Part shown: positions 34,716 to 43,227 of the stretch, one piece after another
Layout: each line of letters begins with the position of its first letter
Position numbering within the stretch: position 1 is the stretch's first letter
Position numbers and translations under genes: made by a program
Source: Micromonospora sp. WMMD1120
GTDB taxonomy: Bacteria; Actinomycetota; Actinomycetes; Mycobacteriales; Micromonosporaceae
Direction of reading: 5' to 3'
Length of the DNA: 64,000 nt
Assembly (NCBI RefSeq): GCF_029626235.1
Contig: NZ_JARUBO010000005.1
Span: forward strand, 372,001 to 436,000
Notes under the pieces: generated by a model
What the model was told of the DNA's origin: nothing
Seen by the model: the letters and a program-made list of their open reading frames with translations, nothing else
The model's database searches: none

Positions 34716-36065
34716 ATGTCGACAGCACCGATGCCCGAGTTCCCCACCGGCTTCCGCTGGGGCGTCTCCACGTCCGCCCACCAGATCGAGGGCGGCGCCG
34801 AGGCCGACGGGCGCGGTCCGTCCATCTGGGACACCTTCGCCCGCGAGCCGGGACGGATCAGCGACGGCAGCAGCGGCGCGGTGGCCTGCGACCACTACCA
34901 CCGGCACACCGAGGACGTCGCGCTGCTGGCCGGGTTGGGCGTCTCCGCCTACCGCTTCTCGATCGCCTGGCCCCGGATCCAACCCACCGGCACCGGTCCG
35001 GCGAACCCCGCCGGCCTCGACTTCTACGACCGGCTGGTGGACGACCTGCTGGGCGCGGGCGTCGACCCGGTGGCCACCCTCTACCACTGGGATCTGCCCC
35101 AGCCCCTGGAGGACGACGGCGGCTGGCTGCGCCGCGACACCGCCGCCAGGTTCGCCGGGTACGCCGAGCTGGTCGCCGACCGACTCGGCGACCGGGTCCG
35201 GCTCTGGATCACCCTCAACGAACCGTTCATCCACATGAGCCTCGGGTACGGCATGGGCGCCCACGCCCCCGGCCGGGCGCTGCTCTTCGACGCCTTCCCG
35301 GTCGCCCACCACCAACTGCTCGGGCACGGGCTCGCGGTGCGGGCGCTACGGGCGCACACCGCCAGCCCGGTGGCGATCGCCAACAACTACTCGCCGGTGC
35401 GGATACTCGGCGACAGCGACGCCGACCGCGCCGCCGGGGCCGCGTACCAGGCGCTGCACAACCGGCTCTTCACCGACCCGCTGCTCGGCCGCGGCTACCC
35501 GGAGCTGCCCGGCTTCGACCCGGGCGTCGTCCACCCCGGCGACCTCGACACCATCGCCGCGCCGATCGACGTGCTGGGGGTCAACTACTACAACCCCACC
35601 GGTGTACGGGCGGCGGAGGAGGGTTCACCCCTGCCGTTCGACCTCGTGCCGCTCGACGGTTACCCGCGTACCGCCTTCGACTGGCCGGTGGCCCCGGACG
35701 GGCTGCGCGACCTGCTCGGTTGGCTCCGTGACACCTACGGCGACGCGCTGCCACCGATCGAGATCACCGAGGGCGGCTGCGCGTACGACGACGTGCCGGA
35801 CGCGGACGGGCGGGTGGCGGACCCGGAGCGGATCGCGTACCTCGACGGGCACCTGCGGGCGGTCGCCGCCGCCATCGACGACGGGGTGGACGTCCGCGGC
35901 TACTTCGTCTGGTCGCTGCTGGACAACTGGGAGTGGGCCGAGGGGTTCACCAAGCGCTTCGGTCTGGTGCACGTCGACTACGCCACCCAGACCCGTACGC
36001 CGAAGTCGTCGTACACCTGGTTCCGGGACGTGATCGCGGCCGGCCGGCCGGGGTCGGAGCGGTGA
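34716..36065 (+). CDS. GH1 family beta-glucosidase
   Basis: A 449-residue glycoside hydrolase family 1 enzyme. N-terminal signature FPTGFRWGVSTSAHQIEGG at residues 10-28; acid/base Glu in WITLNEPFIHMSLGYG; nucleophile Glu in EITEGGCAYDD; and FVWSLLDNWEWAEGFTKRFG near the C-terminus. It lacks a signal peptide, so it cleaves imported beta-glucosides such as cellobiose in the cytoplasm. The usual TENG nucleophile motif reads TEGG here. The MFS gene downstream overlaps by GTGA, suggesting uptake followed by hydrolysis. A CebR-like box lies upstream. Confidence 0.94.
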   Translation: MSTAPMPEFPTGFRWGVSTSAHQIEGGAEADGRGPSIWDTFAREPGRISDGSSGAVACDHYHRHTEDVALLAGLGVSAYRFSIAWPRIQPTGTGPANPAGLDFYDRLVDDLLGAGVDPVATLYHWDLPQPLEDDGGWLRRDTAARFAGYAELVADRLGDRVRLWITLNEPFIHMSLGYGMGAHAPGRALLFDAFPVAHHQLLGHGLAVRALRAHTASPVAIANNYSPVRILGDSDADRAAGAAYQALHNRLFTDPLLGRGYPELPGFDPGVVHPGDLDTIAAPIDVLGVNYYNPTGVRAAEEGSPLPFDLVPLDGYPRTAFDWPVAPDGLRDLLGWLRDTYGDALPPIEITEGGCAYDDVPDADGRVADPERIAYLDGHLRAVAAAIDDGVDVRGYFVWSLLDNWEWAEGFTKRFGLVHVDYATQTRTPKSSYTWFRDVIAAGRPGSER

Positions 36066-37327
36066 CCACTGTCGACCCGACCCCGGCGGCGCTCGCCGAA
36101 CCGACGGTGCCGGTCCGGCGCGGCTGGATCGGCCTGATCTTCGCCGCGAACCTCGGCGTCTGGATGGCGTTCTTCACCCCCATCCAGGTGCTGCTGCCGC
36201 AGCAGATCGAACAGATCGCGCCCGGCGACAAGGAGAACATGCTGGCCGTGGTGACCGGGCTCGGCGCGCTGGCCGCCGTGCTGGCCAACCCCCTGGCGGG
36301 CGCGCTGTCGGACCGGACCTGCCTGCGGGTGGCCGGCCGCGACCTCGGTCGCCGGCACGTCTGGACCGCCGGCGGGGCGGTGCTCGGCGCGGCGGCCCTG
36401 CTGCTGCTGGCCCAGCAACGGACCATCCTCGGGGTCGCCCTCGGCTGGGTCGCCGCACAGGTCTGCTTCAACGCGATGCTGGCCAGCCTGACCGCCGCCA
36501 TCCCGGACCGGGTCCCGGTCACCCAGCGCGGCGGCGTCTCCGGCTGGGTGGGCATCCCACAGGCGCTCGGGTTGGTGCTCGGCGCGGTGCTGGTCACCGC
36601 CGTGGTCACCGGCAACGCCGCCGGCTACCTGGCCATCGCCGTGGCGATCCTACTGCTGTCGCTGCCGTTCGCGCTGCTCACCCCCGACGAACCGCTGCCG
36701 CGTACGCATCGGCCGGCGCTGCGGGCGCGGGCGCTGCTCGCCTCGATGTGGATCAACCCGCGGCGGCACCCGGACTTCGCCTGGGCCTGGATCACCCGGT
36801 TCCTGGTCCAGTTGGGCAACGCGCTGGGCACGCTCTATTTGCTGTACTTCCTCACCGACGGGGTCCGCTACCCGGACCCCGAGGGCGGGCTGCTGGTGCT
36901 GATCCTGCTCTACACGCTCGGCATGATGCTGACCGCCGTGGTCGCCGGACGGCTGTCCGACCGGTCCGGCCGTCGCAAGGTCTACGTCATCGCCTCCGGG
37001 TTGATCATGGCGGTGGCGGCGCTGTTGCTGGCGGTCGCGCCGGTCTGGCCGATGGCCGTCGTCGCGGCGCTGCTGCTCGGCGCCGGTTACGGCGTCTACC
37101 TGTCGGTGGACGCCGCGTTGATCACCCAGGTGCTGCCCCGGGCCACCGACCGGGCCAAGGACCTGGGCGTCATCAACATCGCCAACTCGGCGCCGCAGGT
37201 GCTCGGGCCGGCGCTCTCCGCCCCGCTCGTGGTGCACCTGGGCGGCTACCCCACGCTCTACGCGGTAACCGCCGCCGTCACGGTGGTCGGCAGCGCGCTG
37301 GTGGTCAAGATCCGTTCGGTCCGCTGA
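36062..37327 (+). CDS. MFS transporter, probably sugar/beta-glucoside uptake
   Basis: A 421-residue major facilitator protein with 12 predicted helices. The GALSDRTCLRVAGRDLGRRH segment after helix 2 and GRLSDRSGRRKVYVIA between helices 8 and 9 are the paired MFS loop motifs. GTG 36062 overlaps the beta-glucosidase stop. It shows resemblance to the SLC45/GPH-like sugar transporters. Substrate is inferred from the coupled GH1 enzyme. Confidence 0.88.
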   Translation: MTTVDPTPAALAEPTVPVRRGWIGLIFAANLGVWMAFFTPIQVLLPQQIEQIAPGDKENMLAVVTGLGALAAVLANPLAGALSDRTCLRVAGRDLGRRHVWTAGGAVLGAAALLLLAQQRTILGVALGWVAAQVCFNAMLASLTAAIPDRVPVTQRGGVSGWVGIPQALGLVLGAVLVTAVVTGNAAGYLAIAVAILLLSLPFALLTPDEPLPRTHRPALRARALLASMWINPRRHPDFAWAWITRFLVQLGNALGTLYLLYFLTDGVRYPDPEGGLLVLILLYTLGMMLTAVVAGRLSDRSGRRKVYVIASGLIMAVAALLLAVAPVWPMAVVAALLLGAGYGVYLSVDAALITQVLPRATDRAKDLGVINIANSAPQVLGPALSAPLVVHLGGYPTLYAVTAAVTVVGSALVVKIRSVR

Positions 37328-37378
37328 GTCAGGGGGCCGTGGCCAAAAGCGCTCGCCGCCCGCCGTAGGCTGGAGGAC

Positions 37379-38788
37379 GTGACGGTACGTGTGCGCTTCG
37401 CCCCCTCCCCGACCGGTATGTTCCACGTCGGCGGCGCCCGCTCGGCGCTGCAGAACTGGATCTTCGCCAAGCAGCAGGGCGGCGTGTTCGTGCTGCGCGT
37501 CGAGGACACCGACGCGGCGCGCAACAAGCCCGAGTGGACCGAGGGCATCCTCTCCGCGCTGGACTGGATCGGCATCTCCCGGGGCAGCTACGAGGGCCCG
37601 TACTTCCAGTCGCAGAACGCCGGCGAGCACCGGGCCGCCGCCGCCCGCCTCTACGAGTCGGGCCGCGCCTACTACTGCGACTGCACCCGCGAGGACGTGC
37701 AGGCCCGCACCGGCTCGCAGTACCAGGGCTACGACGGCTACCACCGCGACCGTGGCCTCGGCCCCGGCCCGGGGCACGCGCTGCGCTTCCGTACGCCGGA
37801 CGAGGGCGCGACGGTGGTGGTCGACCTGATCCGCGGGGAGCCCACCTTCGAGAACCGCCTCATCGAGGACTTCGTGATCGCCCGCGGCGACGGCTCGCCG
37901 GTCTTCCTGCTGGCCAACGTCGTCGACGACATGACCATGGGGATCACCCACGTGATCCGGGCCGAGGAGCACCTTCCGAACACCCCCAAGCAGCAGCTGC
38001 TCTGGGACGCCCTCGGGGTCAAGCCGCCGGTCTGGGCGCACGTGCCGGTCGTGGTCAACGAGAAGCGGCAGAAGCTCTCCAAGCGGCGGGACAAGGTCGC
38101 CCTGGAGGCGTACCGCGAGGAGGGGTACCTCGCCGACGCCATGCGCAACTACCTGATGCTGCTCGGCTGGGCGCCCTCCGGCGACCGGGAGATCGTCCCC
38201 TGGTCGGTGATCGAGGAGGAGTTCCGGCTGGACGAGGTCAACCCCTCCCCGGCGTTCTTCGACGAGAAGAAGCTGCGGGCGTTCAACGGCGAGTACATTC
38301 GCGCGCTGCCGGTGGCCGAGTTCGTCGACGCCTGCCAGCCGTGGCTGACCGGCACCGAGACCATCGCGCCGCCGCCGTGGCAGCCGGAGGAGTTCGACGC
38401 CGACGCGTTCGCCGCCGTGGCGCCGCTGGCCCAGACCCGGATCGCGGTGCTCAGCGAGATCGTGCCGAACGTCGACTTCCTCTTCCTCGCCTCGCCGCTG
38501 ATCGACGAGGCGGCCTGGGCGAAGACGATGAAGGACGGCTCCGGCGAGCTGCTGGACGACGCCGTCGCGGCGTTCGAGGCGCTGGAGTCCTGGGACGCCG
38601 AGTCGCTGAAGTCGACGCTGGAGGCGGTCGGCGCCGAGCGCGGTCTCAAGCTCGGCAAGACCCAGGCGCCGGTCCGGGTCGCGGTCACCGGCCGCACCGT
38701 GGGCCTGCCGCTCTTCGAGTCACTGGAGGTGCTCGGCCGCGAGCGCACCCTGACCCGAATCCGCGCCGCCCGCCTCCGCCTTCCCTAA
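37379..38788 (+). CDS. gltX: Glutamate-tRNA ligase
   Basis: A 469-residue class I synthetase. The HIGH-type motif is [18 protein letters not shown] at residues 7-24; the KMSKS-type motif is [12 protein letters not shown] near 231. [10 protein letters not shown] with Cys pairs and [14 protein letters not shown] are other GltX signatures. It charges tRNA-Glu, and in most actinobacteria also tRNA-Gln for later amidation. The GTG at 37379 is only 2 nt after GGAGG, closer than usual; GTG 37391 is an alternative. It lies 51 bp downstream of the MFS gene, on the same strand, and may not share its promoter. Confidence 0.95.
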   Translation: MTVRVRFAPSPTGMFHVGGARSALQNWIFAKQQGGVFVLRVEDTDAARNKPEWTEGILSALDWIGISRGSYEGPYFQSQNAGEHRAAAARLYESGRAYYCDCTREDVQARTGSQYQGYDGYHRDRGLGPGPGHALRFRTPDEGATVVVDLIRGEPTFENRLIEDFVIARGDGSPVFLLANVVDDMTMGITHVIRAEEHLPNTPKQQLLWDALGVKPPVWAHVPVVVNEKRQKLSKRRDKVALEAYREEGYLADAMRNYLMLLGWAPSGDREIVPWSVIEEEFRLDEVNPSPAFFDEKKLRAFNGEYIRALPVAEFVDACQPWLTGTETIAPPPWQPEEFDADAFAAVAPLAQTRIAVLSEIVPNVDFLFLASPLIDEAAWAKTMKDGSGELLDDAVAAFEALESWDAESLKSTLEAVGAERGLKLGKTQAPVRVAVTGRTVGLPLFESLEVLGRERTLTRIRAARLRLP

Positions 38789-38874
38789 CCCCCTCCCCCC
38801 TCCCCCCTCCCCCCTCCCCCATCCCCCCGCCCACGCCCACGCCCCACGTCCGCGCCCCACGCCCCACGTCCGCG

Positions 38875-38946
38875 TCGATCTTGCAGTTTCGGTCGCCGGT
38901 AAGAGTGGATTGCCCCTTATTGTCCGGGCAGAAAGTGCAAGATCGC
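38875..38946. repeat. 72-bp palindromic element A4
   Basis: Left end TCGATCTTGCAGTTTC, right end GAAAGTGCAAGATCGC, 72 bp. A CCCTCCC-rich tract (38789-38860) precedes and a GGGGCGGGG tract (38948-39003) follows. It lies between convergent gltX and copC-like genes. Confidence 0.85.
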
Positions 38947-39002
38947 GTGGGGCGGGGCGGGGCGGGGCCGGGGCGGGGGGGTCCGGGGCGGGGGGGGTGG
39001 GG

Positions 39003-39644
39003 TTAGCGGGTGCGGCGGCGGAGGATCAGGCCGGCGCCGAGGGCGGCGAGCAGCACCAGGCCGCCGAGCGCCCAGATCCACCAACGACCACCGGAGTCGG
39101 ATTCTTCTGACGCTGCCGGCACCGTGGACGGCGTCGGGCTGCCCGGTGTCGCCGTCACCGGCCCGGCGGACGGCGAGCCGGCGGGCGACGCGTCAGCCGA
39201 GGGGGAGGCGGCCGGGCCGGTTCCGGCGGCGGACGGCGTGGCGGACGGGTCGGCGGCGGTGCCGGTCGTCAGCGTGAACCGCACCTCGCCCTTGACCGGG
39301 TGCCCGTCGGCGGACGCGAGTTGGTAGCCGACGATGTAGAGCCCGGCGGCGGCCGGTGTGAACGGCACCCGCACCCGGCTGCCGTCGAAGACCGGTGGGC
39401 CGCCGGCGACCACGTTGTCGGGCCCGGTTACTGTGATCTTCGTCGTAGCCGGCGTCGGCTTGGCGAGGAACCGCAGCTCGATCCGGGCGGGTGCGGTCGC
39501 CACGCGGGCGCCGTCGCGAGGATTGCTGCCGGTCAGCTCGTTGTGAGCGGCAGCCGGCGTGGCTGGCGCCAGCAAAGACACACCGAACGCCACGCCGAGC
39601 ACCACTGGCACGATCCGCACCGCACGTGTAACCCTGCCCCCCAT
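39003..39644 (-). CDS. CopC-domain copper-binding protein, membrane-anchored
   Basis: A 213-residue protein. Signal peptide with cleavage after PAAA, giving a mature start near HNELTGSNPRDGARV, where the first His is the CopC copper ligand. The second half of the domain has SADGHPVKGEVRFTLT with the second His. A Pro/Ser/Ala/Thr-rich stalk (about 130-180) leads to a transmembrane helix (WWIWALGGLVLLAALGAGLI) and RRRTR tail. It probably handles copper at the outer face. No CopD domain follows. GGAGGGG lies 4 nt before ATG 39644. Confidence 0.88.
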   Translation of the reverse strand: MGGRVTRAVRIVPVVLGVAFGVSLLAPATPAAAHNELTGSNPRDGARVATAPARIELRFLAKPTPATTKITVTGPDNVVAGGPPVFDGSRVRVPFTPAAAGLYIVGYQLASADGHPVKGEVRFTLTTGTAADPSATPSAAGTGPAASPSADASPAGSPSAGPVTATPGSPTPSTVPAASEESDSGGRWWIWALGGLVLLAALGAGLILRRRTR

Positions 39645-39781
39645 GAACCCCTCCGTAAGGGTACGATCCGCCCGCTGATCAAACGGCTCCTCATTAGTCG
39701 AGCAGAGATCGCAGATAGTTCCAAATACTGTTCCGGAAGCTGCAATTCATCGACGTTCTGCGGAGTCTGTAGGGGTGGGTC

Positions 39782-39795
39782 CGACCATCTGGTCG
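39782..39795. promoter_or_regulatory. CGACCA-TC-TGGTCG inverted repeat
   Basis: A 14-bp palindrome in the 219-bp divergent gap between the CopC-like and secreted-protein genes, 69 bp from the rightward start. Possible operator for a shared regulator; the gap is otherwise AT-richer than its surroundings. Confidence 0.35.
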
Positions 39796-39863
39796 ATCTC
39801 ACGTCAGCAGGCTGGTTCGGACGTCACAGCCAAGCCATCCATCGAACGGGGCGAGGAGGCGGG

Positions 39864-40514
39864 ATGGTCCGACAGATGAGGCGGTTCGCCGTCATGCTGG
39901 CGGGCGCGCTGACGACGGCTCTGCTGTCGCTCGGCACCGCCGGTCCGGCATCGGCGGCGCCGAAGCCACCACCCGCCGGAGTGGACATCAGCGGCGTCGG
40001 GCTGCCCGCGCCGTTGCGGTTGCGGGCGGACACCAATCCCGCCGGGGTGATCGCGGTCATCGACCAGGTCAACTTCCTCGCCCGCAACGGCATGACGACC
40101 GGCCCGAAGGCGGCCGACCTCGGTCCGAAGTACACGGTCGTGGTGCTCGTCGGTGACACCGCGAAGCAGACCTACGACCTCTACCCGAAGGCGGCCGGCG
40201 GCCCCCGGGTCTACCGGCCGGCGAAGCAGCCGGACGGCCACAAGACCAGCGCCGGCTGGTTCCTGGGGCGGCTCAGCATGTCCGAGACCCTGCGCACCGT
40301 CGGTGTGCCCCTGGAACGGCAGTTCGACACTGTCAGCGGCGGCGTGGGCGGCGGCGAGCGCGTGCTCCCGGAGGACACTCTCGACCCGGCGAGGGACCTT
40401 GACGAGGCGCTCGGGGACCTGCAACGACTGCTGCTGCTCAACGTCGGGGTGGTGCTGACCATCACGGTCGGGCTCGCCGGGATCGCCCTACTGATCCGCC
40501 GCCGCACCCGCTGA
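39864..40514 (+). CDS. Secreted or membrane-anchored hypothetical protein
   Basis: A 216-residue protein. Residues 6-32 are a signal peptide ending PASAA. The exported part (33-180) has beta character (GVDISGVGLPAPLRLRAD, YTVVVLVGDTAKQTYDL) with an Asp/Glu-rich end. A C-terminal helix (LLLNVGVVLTITVGLAGIALL) and IRRRTR tail anchor it, the same layout as the divergent CopC-like protein. No family was recognised. GAGGAGG sits 4 nt before ATG 39864. Confidence 0.75.
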   Translation: MVRQMRRFAVMLAGALTTALLSLGTAGPASAAPKPPPAGVDISGVGLPAPLRLRADTNPAGVIAVIDQVNFLARNGMTTGPKAADLGPKYTVVVLVGDTAKQTYDLYPKAAGGPRVYRPAKQPDGHKTSAGWFLGRLSMSETLRTVGVPLERQFDTVSGGVGGGERVLPEDTLDPARDLDEALGDLQRLLLLNVGVVLTITVGLAGIALLIRRRTR

Positions 40515-40561
40515 CCCCCACCGGCCGCGCCGCCAGCGGCGCGGCACAGCGCCAAACGCGG

Positions 40562-40655
40562 CAGCACCGGCGACGCGGTCAGCACCGGCAACGCGGGTCA
40601 GCACCAGCAACGCGGGGCAGCACCAGCAACGCGGGTCAGCACCAGCGGCGCGGGG
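40562..40655. repeat. Five 18-19-bp tandem repeats
   Basis: Units of CAGCACCxGCxACGCGGGx start at 40562, 40580, 40599, 40618 and 40637. The repeat sits at the 3' ends of two convergent genes and contains the stop codon of the leftward one. Confidence 0.85.
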
Positions 40656-40968
40656 GGCGCTCCCGACGAATGGTCCGCGGCCGGGGTCGGACCGGGCCGT
40701 GCCGGTGCGCCCCGGCCCAACCGGGAAGTTCGCTGAGGCAACCACTCGGATCGTCGGAGTCGGGGACGGCGAGGCCGCCGGGTTCGGCGGAGCGCTGCCG
40801 TGGCAGCACGGGCTCGTCGTCCGGGCGGCCGGCGAGCGGGTCGACCGGGTGGGCGGCTGACGGGCCACCGACCGGCCGGCGCTGCTTGCCGGTCGCCTGC
40901 GGGTCATGGTGCCCCGGCCGGCTGGGCTCGCCCTGGGCGCAGCCGTACTCGGCCTCCCCGTGCGCCAT
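40636..40968 (-). CDS. Pro/Gly-rich hypothetical protein (110 aa)
   Basis: A 110-residue frame starting MAHGEAEYGCAQGEPSRPGH with GAGGAGG 5 nt upstream of the ATG. Codons of the first 80 residues have strongly GC-rich third positions, which supports translation. The C-terminal 30 residues are Arg/Pro-rich and run into the tandem repeat, so the end may have been shifted by repeat expansion. No domain or signal peptide is visible; disordered throughout. Confidence 0.5.
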   Translation of the reverse strand: MAHGEAEYGCAQGEPSRPGHHDPQATGKQRRPVGGPSAAHPVDPLAGRPDDEPVLPRQRSAEPGGLAVPDSDDPSGCLSELPGWAGAHRHGPVRPRPRTIRRERPPRRWC

Positions 40969-41118
40969 CCCGGCCTCCTCACGCTCGTCCCGCCCCGGGT
41001 GCTCCCCCGACGTGCCCTGTCACCGTACTGGCCGCGACCGACAGGCCGCGCACGGCGTACCCGGGGGCGGGGCCGGCAGGTGCTGGCAGACGACCCGTAC
41101 GCGGGGAGCGTGCACGCC

Positions 41119-41151
41119 GTTCACCGCTTCTTCCCGCACCGTTCACCACGC
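41119..41151. promoter_or_regulatory. Possible PHO box upstream of two-component system
   Basis: Three 11-bp units in register: GTTCACCGCTT, CTTCCCGCACC, GTTCACCACGC. The outer units match the GTTCACC half of the PhoP direct-repeat box of streptomycetes, while the middle one is degenerate. It lies 114 bp before the kinase start. The 296 bp upstream of the kinase contain nothing else recognised. Confidence 0.35.
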
Positions 41152-41264
41152 GGCTCGCGACGGTGGGGATGGCTGCGCGCGTACCCCTTTTGGCGCATGT
41201 CGGTGCCGCCCAGGTCCTCCTCCGGTCGGAGCCTGCGGGCCGGCGGCTGTGGTGGGATCGGGGG

Positions 41265-42461
41265 ATGCGACAGCCACGGTGGCTCGGTTCCGGCGCCCTC
41301 GGCCGCGACCTCGCGCTCGCCGGCGCGTCGCTGGCCGGCGGCCTGGTGCTGTACGCCCTGGGTTGGCAGCCGCAGGTCCGTCCGGACGCGGACGTGCCGT
41401 CGGCGCTGTTCCTGCCGCCGCTGGTGGCGGTCTGCGTCGCCGTCGCCCTGCGGCGGGCGGCGCCCCGCGCGAGCCTGACCGTGGGGACCGCCGCGCTGGT
41501 GGTGGACACCGCGCTGGGTAACTCGCTGGGCACGATCCTGGTCTACACGCAGGTGCTCTACGACGCCTGCGTGTACGGCCCGCCCCGGCTGTGGCGGTGG
41601 TTGCTGCGGGTGACGGTGGCGGTGAGCCTGCTCGGCGTGGTCGCCGGCGTGGTGGCGACCGGTAGCTGGCGCGGGGCGGCGATCGGCGTGCTGGTGGTGC
41701 TCGTCGGGGTGTTGCCGGTCCTGACCGGGATCAGCGTGCGGCAGTACCGCGACCAGGCCGCCGCCGAGCGGGCGCGCGCCGAGCAGACCGCCCGGCTGGT
41801 CGAGTTGGACCGTCGGCAGGCGGTGAGCGCCGAGCGCGCCCGGATGGCCCGGGAACTGCACGACGTGGTGGCGAACCATCTCAGCGCGGTGGCCATCCAC
41901 GCCACCGCCGCGCTCTCCGTGCCGGGGCTGGATCGCGGCCAGGTCACCTCGGCGCTGCGGGTGATCCGGGAGAGCAGTGTGCAGGGCCTGGCGGAGATGC
42001 GGCAGATGATCGAGGTGCTGCGTGAGCCGGGCGCCAGCGGTGGGTCGGCGGACGGCCCGGCGAGCCCGGACGTGGCCTCGGCCCGCCTGGCGGAGACGGA
42101 CGGGCTGGTCGAGCGGATTCGGGCGGCCGGCCTCGCGGTGCGGGTCCGCACCGATGGCACGCCGGGCCCGCTGCCGGTGGGGGTCGACCTCGCCGCGTAC
42201 CGGATCGTGCAGGAGTCCCTGACCAACGCCCTGAAGCACGGCACCGGCGAGGCAGAGCTGACGATCGCGTACCGGCCGGCGGAGGTGGTGTTGACAGTGG
42301 AGAACCCGGTGCGCCGGGGCGGGGCGGGGTTGCCGGGCGCCGGGGCGGGGCTGATCGGCATGCGCGAGCGGGCCACGCTGCTGGCCGGCCGGTTCACCGC
42401 CGGGCCGTCCGACGGCCGCTGGCGGGTGCGGGCCGCCCTACCGACCGGGGAGGCCAGGTGA
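41265..42461 (+). CDS. Sensor histidine kinase (HisKA_3, NarL-type)
   Basis: A 398-residue kinase. Four or five transmembrane helices fill residues 12-165 (LALAGASLAGGLVLYALGW and others). The phosphoacceptor helix is ARELHDVVANHLSAV with His near residue 199. The ATP-binding domain has ESLTNALKHGTGEAELTIAY (N box) and GAGLIGMRERATLLAG (G box). It is paired with the response regulator by a GTGA overlap. The stimulus is unknown; the sensor is purely membrane-embedded. Confidence 0.92.
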   Translation: MRQPRWLGSGALGRDLALAGASLAGGLVLYALGWQPQVRPDADVPSALFLPPLVAVCVAVALRRAAPRASLTVGTAALVVDTALGNSLGTILVYTQVLYDACVYGPPRLWRWLLRVTVAVSLLGVVAGVVATGSWRGAAIGVLVVLVGVLPVLTGISVRQYRDQAAAERARAEQTARLVELDRRQAVSAERARMARELHDVVANHLSAVAIHATAALSVPGLDRGQVTSALRVIRESSVQGLAEMRQMIEVLREPGASGGSADGPASPDVASARLAETDGLVERIRAAGLAVRVRTDGTPGPLPVGVDLAAYRIVQESLTNALKHGTGEAELTIAYRPAEVVLTVENPVRRGGAGLPGAGAGLIGMRERATLLAGRFTAGPSDGRWRVRAALPTGEAR

Positions 42462-43159
42462 CCGGGGCGGCGCGGCCACCGCGCGACGCCGACGCGGCGA
42501 CGGTACGGGTGGTGCTCGCCGACGACCAACCGGCGGTACGCGCCGGGCTGGCCCTGATCCTGGGCGGCTCGCCGGGTATCGCCGTGGTCGGTGAGGCGGC
42601 CGACGGCGACGCGGCGGTGCGGCTGTGCCGGGAGACGCGTCCGGACGTGGCGGTGCTGGACGTGCGGATGCCCCGCCGGGACGGCATCGCCGCGACCCGG
42701 GCCATCGTCGGCGAGGGGCTCGCCGACGTGCTGGTGCTCACGACCTTCGACCTGGACGAGTACGTCTTCGGCGCGTTGCGGGCCGGCGCGGCCGGTTTTC
42801 TGCTCAAGGACACCGACGCCGACGGCCTGGTGAGCGCGGTGCGGACCGTCGCGCGGGGTGACGGATTCATCGCGCCAGCGGTGACCCGCCGGCTGATCAC
42901 CGCCTTCGCGGCCACCGCGCCGAGCGCGTCGGCGGGTGTCCGCGACGCGCTGGGCACGCTGACCCCGCGCGAGCGTGACGTGCTGGCCTGCCTCGGGCTG
43001 GGCCTGTCCAACCAGCAGATCGCCGACCGGTTGGCGCTGGCGGAGAGCACCACCAAGACGCACGTGAGCCGGATTCTCGCCAAGCTGGACCTGCGCAGCC
43101 GGGTACAGGCCGCGATCCTGGCGCAGGAGGTGGGGCTGCCCGCTCCCCCGCAGACGTGA
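42458..43159 (+). CDS. LuxR/NarL-family response regulator
   Basis: A 233-residue regulator. Receiver domain at 16-130 with phosphoacceptor Asp68 in AVLDVRMPRRDG, and LTTFDLDEYVFGALRAGAAG as the switch region. LuxR-type HTH at about 165-225: LTPRERDVLACLGLGLSNQQ and then STTKTHVSRILAKLDLRSR. GTG 42458 overlaps the kinase stop, so kinase and regulator are coupled. Target genes are not evident from context. Confidence 0.94.
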   Translation: MTGAARPPRDADAATVRVVLADDQPAVRAGLALILGGSPGIAVVGEAADGDAAVRLCRETRPDVAVLDVRMPRRDGIAATRAIVGEGLADVLVLTTFDLDEYVFGALRAGAAGFLLKDTDADGLVSAVRTVARGDGFIAPAVTRRLITAFAATAPSASAGVRDALGTLTPRERDVLACLGLGLSNQQIADRLALAESTTKTHVSRILAKLDLRSRVQAAILAQEVGLPAPPQT

Positions 43160-43227
43160 GCCACGCCCCGGCCGCAAGGGCCGGTGCCGGCGTGGATGGC
43201 CTGCTCACGGCATGTCAGGCTAGGGCG

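Noticed and set aside
40800..41264. N-terminal extension of the histidine kinase
   Set aside because: The translation is Arg/Pro-rich, it overlaps a better-supported minus-strand frame, and the membrane helices begin right after ATG 41265.
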